A stretch of 64,000 bases of DNA from Ruegeria arenilitoris (GCF_013032445.1 NZ_WQCA01000002.1:310001-374000), one strand, 5' to 3'; shown: positions 54,391 to 63,525, counted from the stretch's first letter. Program-made: numbers and translations. The notes: a model not told the origin generated them from the letters alone.

Positions 54391-56319
54391 ATGTCTGACC
54401 GCCCGAACACGCCCCTGCTGGACCTTGTGAACCGCCCTGCGGACCTCAAGCAGTTCTCAGATGCGCAGCTGCATCAGGTGGCGCAGGAATTGCGGGCCGA
54501 GACGATCTCGGCCGTGTCCGTCACCGGCGGCCATCTGGGCGCTGGTCTGGGTGTGGTCGAATTGACTACCGCGCTGCATGCCGTCTTTGACACCCCCCGC
54601 GACAAGATCATCTGGGATGTCGGCCACCAATGCTATCCGCACAAAATTCTGACCGAACGGCGCGACCGTATCCGCACACTGCGTATGAAAGACGGCCTGA
54701 GCGGTTTTACCAAACGCAGCGAAAGCCCTTATGACCCGTTTGGCGCAGCGCATAGCTCAACCTCGATCAGCGCTGCGCTGGGCTTTGCTGTGGCTCGCGA
54801 TCTGGGCGGCGTGACGACGGAGGGACTTGGCGACGCAATTGCTGTGATCGGCGATGGCTCGATGTCTGCAGGCATGGCCTTTGAGGCGATGAACAACGCG
54901 GGGCATCTTGGGAAACGCCTGATCGTCATCCTAAACGACAATGAGATGAGCATCGCCCCGCCCGTTGGTGCGCTGTCCAGCTATCTGTCGCGGATTTACA
55001 CCGAGGCCCCTTTTCACGACCTGAAAGCCGCCGCCAAAGGTGCGGTCTCGCTGCTGCCCGAACCGTTCCGCGAAGGCGCGAAACGCGCCAAGGAAATGCT
55101 TAAAGGCATGGCCGTGGGTGGCACGTTGTTCGAGGAACTGGGCTTTTCCTATATCGGGCCGCTGGACGGTCATGACATGGAGCAACTGCTGCCGGTTCTG
55201 CGAACGGTCAGGGCGCGGGCTACCGGTCCGATCCTGATCCATGTGCTGACCAAAAAGGGTAAAGGCTACGCCCCCGCCGAGCAGGCCCGCGACAAAGGTC
55301 ATGCGACGGCCAAGTTCGACTTGGTGACCGGCAAGCAGCACAAGGCGCCATCCAACGCGCCGTCTTATACCTCGGTCTTTGGCAAGACGCTGGTCGAAGA
55401 GGCCGGACGCGATGACAAAATCGTTGCCGTCACCGCCGCGATGCCAGATGGCACAGGGCTGAGCCTGTTTGCAGAACGCTACCCCTCGCGCTGTTTTGAC
55501 GTAGCGATTGCGGAACAACACGGCGTAACTTTCGCTGCCGCACTGGCGGCCGGGGGGATGAAGCCATTCTGCGCGATGTATTCCACCTTCCTGCAACGCG
55601 GCTACGATCAAGTCGTGCATGACGTCGCCATACAACGCCTGCCGGTACGTTTCGCCATTGATCGTGCGGGCCTTGTGGGCGCCGACGGAGCCACCCATGC
55701 TGGGTCGTTCGACATCGCCTATCTGGCCAACCTGCCCGGCATGACCGTCATGGCCGCCGCAGATGAGGCTGAACTGGTGCATATGGTCGCCACCGCCGCG
55801 GCCCATAACGACGGCCCCATTGCCTTCCGCTACCCGCGAGGAGAAGGCGTTGGCGTCGACCTGCCCGAACGCGGAGAGGTGCTGGAAATCGGCAAAGGCC
55901 GCGTGATCCAGACCGGAGCGCGCGTGGCACTGTTGTCCTTTGGCACTCGTCTGGCCGAGGTGCAGAAGGCCGCTGAGGCGCTCTCGGCCAGGGGCATCAC
56001 CCCCACCATCGCCGATGCCCGCTTTGCCAAACCGCTGGACCGTGAGTTAATCCTTGATCTGGCGGCCAACCATGAGGCCCTGATTACCATCGAAGAAGGC
56101 GCGGTTGGCGGGTTCGGCAGCCACGTGGCACAACTGCTGGCGGATGAGGGCGTGTTTGATCACGGTCTGAAATACCGTTCGATGGTGCTGCCGGATATCT
56201 TCATCGATCAGGCCAACCCGGCGGATATGTATGCTGTCGCGGGCATGAACGCCGAACAGATCGAAGCCAAGGTGCTGTCGGTTCTTGGCGTGACAACCAT
56301 CGGTGAAAAACGCGCCTGA
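54391..56319 (+). CDS. dxs: 1-deoxy-D-xylulose-5-phosphate synthase Dxs
   Basis: A 642-residue thiamine-diphosphate enzyme, the first step of the MEP isoprenoid pathway. It carries the His region [15 protein letters not shown], the ThDP motif [18 protein letters not shown] and [20 protein letters not shown]. The ATG at 54391 is chosen; a TTG at 54358 overlaps ispA. It is the last gene of the deacetylase-xseB-ispA-dxs run. Confidence 0.96.
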   Translation: MSDRPNTPLLDLVNRPADLKQFSDAQLHQVAQELRAETISAVSVTGGHLGAGLGVVELTTALHAVFDTPRDKIIWDVGHQCYPHKILTERRDRIRTLRMKDGLSGFTKRSESPYDPFGAAHSSTSISAALGFAVARDLGGVTTEGLGDAIAVIGDGSMSAGMAFEAMNNAGHLGKRLIVILNDNEMSIAPPVGALSSYLSRIYTEAPFHDLKAAAKGAVSLLPEPFREGAKRAKEMLKGMAVGGTLFEELGFSYIGPLDGHDMEQLLPVLRTVRARATGPILIHVLTKKGKGYAPAEQARDKGHATAKFDLVTGKQHKAPSNAPSYTSVFGKTLVEEAGRDDKIVAVTAAMPDGTGLSLFAERYPSRCFDVAIAEQHGVTFAAALAAGGMKPFCAMYSTFLQRGYDQVVHDVAIQRLPVRFAIDRAGLVGADGATHAGSFDIAYLANLPGMTVMAAADEAELVHMVATAAAHNDGPIAFRYPRGEGVGVDLPERGEVLEIGKGRVIQTGARVALLSFGTRLAEVQKAAEALSARGITPTIADARFAKPLDRELILDLAANHEALITIEEGAVGGFGSHVAQLLADEGVFDHGLKYRSMVLPDIFIDQANPADMYAVAGMNAEQIEAKVLSVLGVTTIGEKRA

Positions 56320-56579
56320 GTCAGTTCGGGGCGGCGCGTGCATCGCCGCTCAGGCCCGCTTACGGCCAAGGTCGGAAAAGCAACGGCAGCTGTTGTGCAG
56401 GTTGAAATCCCCGTAAGGTCGTTTTGCATCCGTGTTCAAAACTCTTCGTTTACCTGCGATTTTGGGGGTGAGTCATTGTGAACACAGGATTAAATCGCTT
56501 TTCCGGGTGGTATTTCTGCCTGCCGAAGTTTCTGCTAGAGGTTAAAAAACAAAAACTCCACCCTTGAGCAGGCGGGCGG

Positions 56580-57014
56580 ATGAGAAACACGATCGCTGCG
56601 TTGGCGGCACTCATTCTTATGAGTCTTCCGGCGACATCAAAAGAGATTCAAATTGGCAACGACCCCGGCGGTCGCATCATGGATCGGATGGTCCAGATAG
56701 AAATCGCCAATCGAACCGACGTGCAATTCCAGATTATCGGAGACTATTGCAACTCCAGTTGTACCATGCTGCTGGGCGCGAAGGATGTTTGCGTATCATC
56801 CGAAACGATTTTTGGGTTTCACGGCCCTCACAGGTTGGACCGGAAAAAAATGTCGACCGATGAATTCGACAGGAAAAGTGTAACGCTCTCAAGTTACTTC
56901 CCAGGCCCGGTCAGCAGCTGGTTCATGTCCAAAGCAAGATTTGCAGGTCCGGGTGAGCTGCTCTTTGTATCGGGAGAATACCTGATCGGTCTCGGAGTGA
57001 AGGAGTGCGTATGA
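56580..57014 (+). CDS. Secreted ClpP/crotonase-fold-like protein
   Basis: A 144-residue exported protein with a short signal peptide (residues 1-20). The mature part resembles periplasmic ClpP-like proteins: DPGGRIMDRM, the SSC stretch IGDYCNSSCTMLLGAKDVC and FGFHGPH. A catalytic Ser (in NSSC) is suggested but not confirmed. It stands alone between dxs and the tRNA-Thr island. Confidence 0.6.
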   Translation: MRNTIAALAALILMSLPATSKEIQIGNDPGGRIMDRMVQIEIANRTDVQFQIIGDYCNSSCTMLLGAKDVCVSSETIFGFHGPHRLDRKKMSTDEFDRKSVTLSSYFPGPVSSWFMSKARFAGPGELLFVSGEYLIGLGVKECV

Positions 57015-57076
57015 AGCACAAAGGCGCACCTCTATTCGGAGCACGAGGTTAGCACCAAGTATTTCTTAGGCAATTG

Positions 57077-57096
57077 TGGTGCCTCCAGAGGGCATC
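57077..57096. mobile_element. Candidate attL: imperfect copy of the tRNA-Thr 3' end
   Basis: TGGTGCCTCCAGAGGGCATC here matches TGGTGCCTCAAGAGGGACTC of the tRNA-Thr 3' end (63281-63300) at 17 of 20 positions. Together they could be the two attachment sites of an integrated element of about 6.2 kb. Confidence 0.6.
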
Positions 57097-57233
57097 TAAT
57101 CCTTGTTTCAAGATGTTTCATCGTATCCCAAGAAATCACGAAATAATTGATTTTCGGTGGTTTTACTATGTCACTGTGTTCCACTGTGCCCCAACCTATA
57201 CTATATGTATTGGGTGGGTAGAGAGGTGGATGA

Positions 57234-57436
57234 GTGTCACGCCCTCTAAACAAGCTCAGTGCTGCAACTCTAAAGTCGGCGTCGCCGGGGAAGCTCTCTG
57301 ACGGCGGTGGGCTGTGGTTCCATCGACGTGTGGACGGCGGGGCGCAATGGTTTCTCCGCGTCACTGTCCACGGGCGTCGGCGTGAAATGGGCCTGGGCTC
57401 ATATCCTGAGGTATCACTTAAGGAAGTTCGCCAACC
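57234..57436 (+). pseudogene. Integrase N-terminal fragment (DUF4102-type)
   Basis: From GTG 57234 the first 66 residues match the arm-binding domain of P4-type tyrosine integrases: RPLNKLSAATLKSASPGKLS, DGGGLWFHRRVDGGAQWFLR and MGLGSYPEVSL. The match stops where the frame leaves the family. The catalytic part (R-H-R-Y residues) is missing, so this is a stub from an integrase that once moved the island. It overlaps the next gene in another frame. Confidence 0.75.
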
Positions 57437-57438
57437 CC

Positions 57439-57687
57439 ATGCAAAAGGCCCATGCGGCTCCAAGATGCACTGCAACGTCGAAACGCACTGGTCTTCCTTG
57501 CAAAAATCCGGCGGTCAAAGGCTGGACAGTATGCCGGATGCACGCCGCAGGAGGCGGGCACGGTCCCGGTAAGTCCAACCCGGCCTACAAGCATGGTATG
57601 CGCAGCCGGAAGGCCCAAGCAGTGAGAAAGGCCATTAATGAGCATGTGCGCATGGTTCGTGAACTGCAAAGACAGTTTGGCCAATGA
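57439..57687 (+). CDS. HGG-type small protein, prophage-associated
   Basis: An 82-residue protein of the kind often annotated as HGGxR-motif phage or element proteins: CTATSKRTGLPCKNPAVKG, VCRMHAAGGGHGPG and NPAYKHGMRS. Cysteine pairs suggest zinc binding. It starts at ATG 57439, just after the integrase stub. Function unknown. Confidence 0.6.
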   Translation: MQKAHAAPRCTATSKRTGLPCKNPAVKGWTVCRMHAAGGGHGPGKSNPAYKHGMRSRKAQAVRKAINEHVRMVRELQRQFGQ

Positions 57688-57826
57688 GGCGGCGTGGCCC
57701 TGCAGTCGCCCTCTGCGGGGGGGGGGAAATAGTGTTTAAAGAGGCGCTAGAAGGTGCGGGCAAAAGTCCAACCCTCTGGCACCATTTCTTTTTTCATCAG
57801 GAAACGAAGAGTCGCCACGTCTCGAA

Positions 57827-58525
57827 TTAGCAACCCTCGATTGGAGAGAATGCCTGTTTTAAATCAACCGGTTTGCCAAGGTTCCGGGCCAGACGTCCGT
57901 CATTCTCTCTCCAATATGTACGCTTCTCGTAAAAGGTTTGATTGCCAAATCCCTTGGATTTTCCACTTAGGCAAATGTAAGAATCGCTAAAGTCATCAAA
58001 ATAACTTACGTCATCGAATGCGAATTCTCGCGATTTGAAGCCTTCTCTTTCGCGCGACGGAACCACCGAGTTTTGATCAACGACTTCAACGCCACCGACG
58101 ACAACCTTTGCTGAAAGGTTGATTGCAAAGGGAGAGTCGTTCTCAACTAAAACCAAAACCTTAGTCGCGCCAGTTTGCATACTACGTTTAATATCGGGGT
58201 CGCCGTGAAAGCGGACCCACATCGGAACCGCTTCAGCAATCTTTTGTGTATCTTCGGAGATTTCGAACGTGTTTTCAGCGGTGTTAAGCGTGTTTTCAGC
58301 TGTTTTCCGTGTGTTTTCAGCAGTCTGAGCCGTGTTCTCAGAAATGTCTGAGAGATCCGCTCTAGCCTCAGTCAACAGCTGTTCGAAGCCCACAACAGCT
58401 TCGGCAACTTTGGCCGGAAAAACAAATGCGTAAACCGCTGCGAACAACGCACAAACTTCAGCAAAGCTGGCCCCAAAGCCAATGGCCCGCTCTAGGTGCG
58501 GAAATCCCGAGAAAATCTTCTTCAT
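57827..58525 (-). CDS. Membrane-anchored protein with TAENT-type seven-residue repeats
   Basis: A 232-residue protein. One membrane helix lies at about 15-37 (AIGFGASFAEVCALFAAVYA). Residues 60-95 form a Thr/Glu/Asn-rich seven-residue repeat (ENTAQTAENTRKTAENTLNT), likely an extended coil. The C-terminal 110 residues form a beta-rich domain (KVLVLVENDSPFAINLSAKV). The encoding DNA repeats GTGTTTTCAGC on the plus strand. No family is recognised. Confidence 0.65.
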   Translation of the reverse strand: MKKIFSGFPHLERAIGFGASFAEVCALFAAVYAFVFPAKVAEAVVGFEQLLTEARADLSDISENTAQTAENTRKTAENTLNTAENTFEISEDTQKIAEAVPMWVRFHGDPDIKRSMQTGATKVLVLVENDSPFAINLSAKVVVGGVEVVDQNSVVPSREREGFKSREFAFDDVSYFDDFSDSYICLSGKSKGFGNQTFYEKRTYWRENDGRLARNLGKPVDLKQAFSPIEGC

Positions 58526-58684
58526 TTTAATACTGATGCCCGCCTTCGTTCGCCCTATAGGTGTTTTCTCAACCTTTAGAAGAGTTTCGGTAGGATTAGA
58601 ATAGCCACTACAAAAAGTGCTCTCTGCTAGCTATTGGTCGACCGCTTGCGACCACGACCGCGCAAGTTGCCTTATCGTCTAGCC

Positions 58685-58915
58685 ATGTTGCGCCGTGTGA
58701 AGTCTGGCACGTGGGTATGCCGGTGGTGTGGCGACGAGCTTCCCGACTATCGCAGAACGGACGCTCAGTATTGTTCTGAGGGATGCAGAAAGCGGGCCGC
58801 AAGGAAGCGACGTTTAAAGCAGAGCGAAGTGGAGGACGTTTTAAATGTGGTTGTTCCGTCGCCTACGCGCCACCAAACCAAGTCCAGTCAGGCCGACGAG
58901 AAACAAGGAAAGTGA
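58685..58915 (+). CDS. Small putative zinc-binding protein
   Basis: A 76-residue protein with cysteines as in a zinc finger: CRWCGDELPDYRR then YCSEGCRKRAARKRR. Similar short proteins occur next to phage or transposon genes. It overlaps the 3' end of the lipase-like gene by 75 bases on the other strand. ATG 58685 is chosen. Confidence 0.55.
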   Translation: MLRRVKSGTWVCRWCGDELPDYRRTDAQYCSEGCRKRAARKRRLKQSEVEDVLNVVVPSPTRHQTKSSQADEKQGK

Positions 58916-60343
58916 GGCGGGAAGCGGAACGGGAGCTATCTCAGTTTGATAGGTGTAAACCTTTAAATCTGTAACTTTTAAGCTGGAGTCTACCAGACCA
59001 CGACCAGATAAGAGGAAAGAAAGTATTCCGTCAGTTACTTGATCCTGATCCCAAGTCAGAAACAAATCCAGGTCGTTAATTTTTGATCCTGGGTCGAAAT
59101 AAGCAAGTGTGCGACCGTCAAGTAACACTTCAAACCAGTCTTCTGGCCCCAAATCCATGTCAGAAATCGAGAAACCCAAGGCTCCATAATTGCTTAAATT
59201 CCCAATTGTTCCGCCCCAATATGCGTCTGAACCTTCGTAAAGCAGACCGCCGGAGGGTTCAAAAAGTACATTTGCGAAAAATGGATCAATGAAATCTATG
59301 TCCTCAACAACGAAATCAAATACGATTGACTTCAATACTTGGTTTTCAACTAACAAAGGCCGATTAAATCCACCCATTTCCAATGCGCTTGGGTCCCTTA
59401 TGGACTCAACATAAGTGTCAAATATTTCTGTATGTTCTAGGTCTAAGAAATAACCGCCGTTAATTTCCGCACCGCTTATTGCTTCACCATATGCATCTAA
59501 TAGGTCACCGTAATAATTCTCGAATCGTTCCACCTGCGCTACTGTGGCCGCTAGCTGGTATTGCTCTGGCCTAAGAACGTCATACGGGCCAAAAAGAACA
59601 TTTGTCGGGGCGTCTAGCACAGTAATCTGAGATACATCGGCACCTAGTCGCTGCAAATTTGGTGCGATGGTGTTGTTCAATGCGCTACCGTAAGAGTGAC
59701 CAACAAAATGTATCTGCTGGTCATAATCCGTTCCCCCGATTGTCTGAAACAGGCTGTCACTTATCGAGTTGCCAACATCATAAATATCTCCAATTGGGCT
59801 AAGTAGCCCCCCTGAGGATAAAGATGCCCTAAAAACAAATGCGGCTTCCCATGTTACCAGCAAGACATTGAAGTCTGGATAGTTTGCTTTGATGTTGTTG
59901 TACGCACCCTCCAACTGCTCCACATCAAATGGGTTTCCAGTGTACAAATACTGTCCACCAAAACTGGGCTGACGCCCGTGAACAAACGCTACCGTTGGTT
60001 TGTCCCTCTGGAAGTTAAGAGTGTCACCACCAATCGCATACTCGGTAGAACTGGGTGGCGGTGACGAAGGGTCACCAAAGTTCGAAGAGGGTTGAAACAT
60101 CTCGCCGCCACCGGGCTTACCGCCACCCGATCCGCCGCCAGGACCGCCGCCGCCATCTCCTGATGACCCCGAGGACCCTCTACTTTCAATCGCGTTCGTC
60201 AGAGATATCGCTGTTCGGTCATCCGATTCACTAACTTCATCAATAGTATTAATTAAATTCAGGTTGACGGTTTCAGCAGTAGCAGGGTTAAAATTGAGAA
60301 AAAGCAGTCCAATTGCACCCGCGCTAAACAAAAGATTATACAT
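58841..60343 (-). CDS. Secreted alpha/beta-hydrolase (lipase-like) with VPLPA-CTERM anchor
   Basis: A 500-residue exported protein. It has a signal peptide (cut near residue 24), a Ser/Gly-rich linker at about 55-85, and an alpha/beta-hydrolase core with the nucleophile elbow VGHSYGSAL. The end, APVPLPASLSLFLVGLTGLG then LVARRRRNN, is a VPLPA-CTERM sorting signal (membrane helix plus Arg cluster) typical of Rhodobacterales. The protein would be released or attached by an exosortase, which is not in the window. The catalytic Asp and His are not placed. Confidence 0.75.
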   Translation of the reverse strand: MYNLLFSAGAIGLLFLNFNPATAETVNLNLINTIDEVSESDDRTAISLTNAIESRGSSGSSGDGGGGPGGGSGGGKPGGGEMFQPSSNFGDPSSPPPSSTEYAIGGDTLNFQRDKPTVAFVHGRQPSFGGQYLYTGNPFDVEQLEGAYNNIKANYPDFNVLLVTWEAAFVFRASLSSGGLLSPIGDIYDVGNSISDSLFQTIGGTDYDQQIHFVGHSYGSALNNTIAPNLQRLGADVSQITVLDAPTNVLFGPYDVLRPEQYQLAATVAQVERFENYYGDLLDAYGEAISGAEINGGYFLDLEHTEIFDTYVESIRDPSALEMGGFNRPLLVENQVLKSIVFDFVVEDIDFIDPFFANVLFEPSGGLLYEGSDAYWGGTIGNLSNYGALGFSISDMDLGPEDWFEVLLDGRTLAYFDPGSKINDLDLFLTWDQDQVTDGILSFLLSGRGLVDSSLKVTDLKVYTYQTEIAPVPLPASLSLFLVGLTGLGLVARRRRNNHI

Positions 60344-60445
60344 CTAATTCACCACCTACTTACTTTAATCACCCCAACTACGCTAAATTGAAACGCTGTT
60401 TCGCGTCCATGTCGGTGTCGCCAAGCTAGTTAATGGCAACTTTCG

Positions 60446-60682
60446 GAGATTGACGAAAACCTGATGCGCTCGGAACTTACGCCGACGCAGATGTCAGAGC
60501 ATTTGGCAAAACGAAAGGAACTTTGGACGGCGCGTGAGATACTGCGCGGAATCCGCGCGAAACTCCTGGTCGGCCAAAAGGTTTTGCGGCTGAAACGGCG
60601 GAGGTTGCTGGGGTCGACAAGCGAAGGGTTCAAGAGGCTGTTTCCCGCGCCGAGGGCGTCACACAGGAAGCCAGAGTACGCG
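60446..60682 (+). pseudogene. ParB-like protein fragment 1, frameshifted
   Basis: EIDENLMRSELTPTQMSEHL then AKRKELW (from 60446) matches the helix-rich middle of ParB-like element proteins. The frame then shifts: another frame continues with AAETAEVAGVDKRRVQEAVS and RAEGVTQEARV. It lacks the N-terminal ParB/nuclease domain and a working start. It is a damaged relative of the fragment at 62242. Confidence 0.75.
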
Positions 60683-60843
60683 GAGCGGCTGAAGTCCAAG
60701 GTGGGGCCAATTGTTCCACCGCGTCACAATTATGGGATCAGCCTACATTTAGCCGCAGAGGCCTCAAATATGCCCGTCAGGCACATTTGGCGGTATCAGC
60801 GTGGCGTCCCGACGTCAGACGCTTTCGCGGCCCTGTGGGGCGT

Positions 60844-60987
60844 TCATTCCGTAGCGGCGGGTGCTGTTTCCGTATCGGCAGCCGGTGCGGTTTCTTCGGT
60901 AGCTCCGTCGTCGCCTGACCCCATCATGATGAAGACCAAGACAACGACAAGGATCGCAATTGCAATTATCACATAGTTTTTGTTCAT
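60844..60987 (-). CDS. Small single-pass membrane protein
   Basis: A 47-residue protein from ATG 60987 with one membrane helix (NYVIIAIAILVVVLVFIMMG) and an acidic Thr/Ala-rich tail. It resembles other short integral proteins without known function. Confidence 0.5.
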   Translation of the reverse strand: MNKNYVIIAIAILVVVLVFIMMGSGDDGATEETAPAADTETAPAATE

Positions 60988-61040
60988 ATCTATTCTCCCA
61001 GTGCGGTGAACGGATCGAACAGCGGCTGACACCTATAGCT

Positions 61041-61214
61041 TCAAGCCGTCCTCAGCTTCACAGGTGCCGTGATTGAAAGCTGTTCGTATTGATCGACCGC
61101 CGACAGATATTCTTTGAGCTGTTTGCCTTCGTCTGTGTCTGGTTCAGATCCCCACAAGTATTCGATTTCCCGCAATGCGGCACGGTACTCGGTCGGGGTG
61201 CGGACAATGCTCAT
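61041..61214 (-). CDS. Small HigA-like antitoxin fragment
   Basis: A 57-residue frame from ATG 61214 to the TGA at 61041-61043. The text RTPTEYRAALREIEYLWGSE then PDTDEG resembles the N-terminal part of HigA-type antitoxins (EYEAALAEIE, GTPEG). The helix-turn-helix that should follow is absent, and no HigB toxin is next to it. Probably a truncated or solo antitoxin. Confidence 0.55.
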   Translation of the reverse strand: MSIVRTPTEYRAALREIEYLWGSEPDTDEGKQLKEYLSAVDQYEQLSITAPVKLRTA

Positions 61215-61342
61215 GGCAATACCTCAAAGAATAAATCAATGCCGGGTGTTTACCTGAAAATGCGTGATTCTGATAGTTGGCTTTTGGGCCAAGAACATTG
61301 AGCGGGTCGCCATAGTCCGCAACATGGGACAAGAAGCATGAT

Positions 61343-62119
61343 ATGAAACTAAGCCGTTTGTTAGAGAGATTGCCCGACCTCGCCAGTCGAAACGTGATAC
61401 CGCAGGGGGCAATAGATGAGGTGCGCTTATTCGCGCTGGGGGCCTTCAATAGTACAGTTTTGGAACTTAACCGGGTAGTTGAAGTGGTAGAGGGACTCAG
61501 AGAACATGTAGGCCAACCATTTGGTTTGCATCCGTGTGCCTTTACGCTCGACTACTCCACGATGGAAGATGATGGATTATCGAAACCAGCAACTTTTATA
61601 GAGGTAGTGAGACCACAATCGGATGGCGCTGTATACGTCAGCCAGTTTTTCGCCCTCCCCAAGCGGCTACACTTTGTAAATAATTTCCTATTCAGGCACG
61701 GCCCTGATGGTACGACCGCCATCATTACGCCGACGTCTAGTCAGTCGGAATCTCCTAAAGAACGGGCCGCAATTTCCAACTACCCACTTGCGATTGCAGT
61801 GCTCATTACTCGTGGTTGCAGCGTGGATCTCAAGCGCGCCCCAAGTGTAGTGAACGCAAGGCGTCGGCGACTTAGTAAAACCCCGATTCCAGCACATTAC
61901 AATGTCGATGCGGGGGAGTACCTCTCTGCTCTGGGATCGGAGCTTACTGACACTGACAACGGTGGAACTCATGCGAGTCCGATCCCGCACCTAAGACGAG
62001 CTCACGAACGCGTACTATCGAGTGGCAAGCGCGTTTGGGTTTCATCTGCCTTGGTGAATGTGCGCAGCGAAGGCGACATAGCATTTGTTGAACGTCGCAA
62101 AGCCTATGAGCGGGCCTAA
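61343..62119 (+). CDS. Uncharacterised protein, probably phage-derived
   Basis: A 258-residue protein without known motifs. The C-terminal HLRRAHERVLSSGKRVWVSS resembles text found in some phage proteins of this group, but no function is known. The start is ATG 61343 (MKLSRLLERLPDLASRN). It is inside the tRNA-Thr island. Confidence 0.6.
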   Translation: MKLSRLLERLPDLASRNVIPQGAIDEVRLFALGAFNSTVLELNRVVEVVEGLREHVGQPFGLHPCAFTLDYSTMEDDGLSKPATFIEVVRPQSDGAVYVSQFFALPKRLHFVNNFLFRHGPDGTTAIITPTSSQSESPKERAAISNYPLAIAVLITRGCSVDLKRAPSVVNARRRRLSKTPIPAHYNVDAGEYLSALGSELTDTDNGGTHASPIPHLRRAHERVLSSGKRVWVSSALVNVRSEGDIAFVERRKAYERA

Positions 62120-62241
62120 GGCAGGGCCAAAGCGGAACTCCCCACTTTGGGACAAATCTGGAAAGCTTCGCGCTGCGGAGGCGCGCTCATCTATGTAGCA
62201 ATGTAGCAGGCCCTAACTTCCGAAAACGTTTTTTGATTTGG

Positions 62242-62544
62242 GAGATTGATGAAAACCTGATGCGGTCGGAACTGACGCCGACGCAGATGGCTGAGCATTT
62301 GGCTAAGCGAAAAGAGCTTTGGGCGGCGCGTGCAATTTCCCGACAAGTTGTCTCGAAACCCCGCGGAGGTCGCCCGAGTGAATTTGCCTCTGAAACGGCA
62401 GAGGTGGCCGGAGTTGACACCCGCACTGTTCAGCGTGCTGTTTCCCGTGCCGAGGGTGTCACGCATGAGGCCAGAGACGCCATCAAAGGCACTGAGCACG
62501 ACAAGGGTGTTGTGCTGTACGGAATGAGGGCGCGCTTACCATAA
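62242..62544 (+). pseudogene. ParB-like protein fragment 2
   Basis: An uninterrupted frame of 100 residues: EIDENLMRSELTPTQMAEHL, then AKRKELWAARAISRQVV, GGRPSEFASETAEVAGVD and TRTVQRAVSRAEGVTHEARD. It matches ParB-like element proteins after the nuclease domain. The DNA is closely similar to 60446-60682. The N-terminus and proper start are missing (nearest start is TTG 62233). Confidence 0.75.
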
Positions 62545-62569
62545 GCACGCCCCAGTCTCAGGGAGGATA

Positions 62570-62632
62570 ATGAAAATACTGCGCTCTCAAAAACACCGTG
62601 AACGCCAACTCGATAACTGCAATCAGTATTGA
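62570..62632 (+). other. Possible 20-codon micro-ORF
   Basis: ATG 62570 follows a good GGGAGG site and gives MKILRSQKHRERQLDNCNQY before TGA. It may be the remains of a longer gene; evidence is weak. Confidence 0.25.
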
Positions 62633-62752
62633 CGGATCAGGCGCGGCAGTCAGTGATGTGGGTTACACAACTTAGGCTTTCCGTGAAATCCAGAGCCTGC
62701 TCTGAGAACGCAAGTGCCTCCCAAATTCAGGCAAGCTACTGAATTAATAGAG

Positions 62753-62995
62753 TCAGTAGCAGGCTGATTGACCTGCATACATACCAAGACCTGCCCCTGC
62801 TGCGGTTGCCAGGGTTTTGCCAGTTCCGCCGCCGAACCGGTTTCCGACCACTCCCCCGAGTGCAGCGCCTCCTAGGACACCAGCAGCACAGCGAGCGTCA
62901 TGCTGCACCTGAGCCTGAGTTGGCGTCGTCGGTGCCCCACATGCAGCTAAGAGCAGTGAACCGCCAAGCGCGCAGGCTATCAATACCTTCTTCAT
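62753..62995 (-). CDS. Glycine-zipper lipoprotein
   Basis: An 80-residue lipoprotein from ATG 62995. The lipobox is SLLLAAC (cleavage before Cys), followed by PTTPTQAQ and a glycine-zipper helix (GVLGGAALGGVVGNRFGGGT then GKTLATAAGAGLG). Related proteins (for example OsmB/YMGG-like) sit in the outer membrane and respond to envelope stress. It lies at the right end of the island. Palindromes ACCTAACTAGGT and ACCTAATTAGGT lie upstream. Confidence 0.7.
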   Translation of the reverse strand: MKKVLIACALGGSLLLAACGAPTTPTQAQVQHDARCAAGVLGGAALGGVVGNRFGGGTGKTLATAAGAGLGMYAGQSACY

Positions 62996-63026
62996 ATCGG
63001 TTGCCTTTCGAATTACCAAATGAGTC

Positions 63027-63166
63027 ACCTAACTAGGTGGCTCTCGGCAGAATTCTGTACAAGGCTTCAGCGTCTACGTAATTTGAGATTAACCATATCT
63101 TAATGAAATAAACCCCAGGTTAAGTTCCTCAGAGCAAAGTTATGAATCGCCATCACCTAATTAGGT
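63027..63166. promoter_or_regulatory. Two related palindromes upstream of the lipoprotein gene
   Basis: ACCTAACTAGGT (63027-63038) and ACCTAATTAGGT (63155-63166; perfect palindrome) are spaced 128 bases apart start to start. Both are 5' to the lipoprotein start at 62995. They may be sites of a dimeric regulator. Confidence 0.4.
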
Positions 63167-63280
63167 TACACGAGGCATCCCCTAAGCTTCTGGCCACCCC
63201 ATAAAGGTGGATATAAGGGTGGACGAAAATAGATACAACTTGTATACTGCGCTGTAATTTAGAGATATTTTTTTATTAAG

Positions 63281-63356
63281 TGGTGCCTCAAGAGGGACTC
63301 GAACCCCCGACCTTGTCCTTACGAAGGACCTGCTCTACCAGCTGAGCTATTGAGGC
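63281..63356 (-). tRNA. tRNA-Thr (anticodon CGT)
   Basis: A 76-base cloverleaf with encoded CCA. The acceptor pairs GCCTCAA with TTGAGGC and the anticodon loop TTCGTAA gives CGT, for ACG codons. The T arm GGGGGTTCGAGTCCCTC is normal. The 3' 20 bases also form one end of the island. Confidence 0.95.
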
Positions 63357-63525
63357 AAGCGATGGTTCGTTTAAACGGTCAGAATAATACGCGCAAGTCT
63401 CGATCTTTGTGATTTTCATCTACAGTTTTATTGGTGCCTCACGTTTCCGCACCCTGATCTATTGGCCAGTCTGTGAAGATTTTGTGACGGTGTGGATTCC
63501 TGATTGCCACATAATCTTTATTTCT

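Larger units (their letters stand above)
57077..63300. mobile_element. Degenerate genomic island at tRNA-Thr(CGT)
   Basis: The segment is bounded by the near-direct repeat of the tRNA 3' end. It begins with the N-terminal stub of a tyrosine integrase and contains phage-type genes, two damaged ParB-like fragments, several orphan small proteins and few complete operons. Composition differs from the flanks by eye (more AT-rich). No transposase or intact replication gene is visible. Confidence 0.65.
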
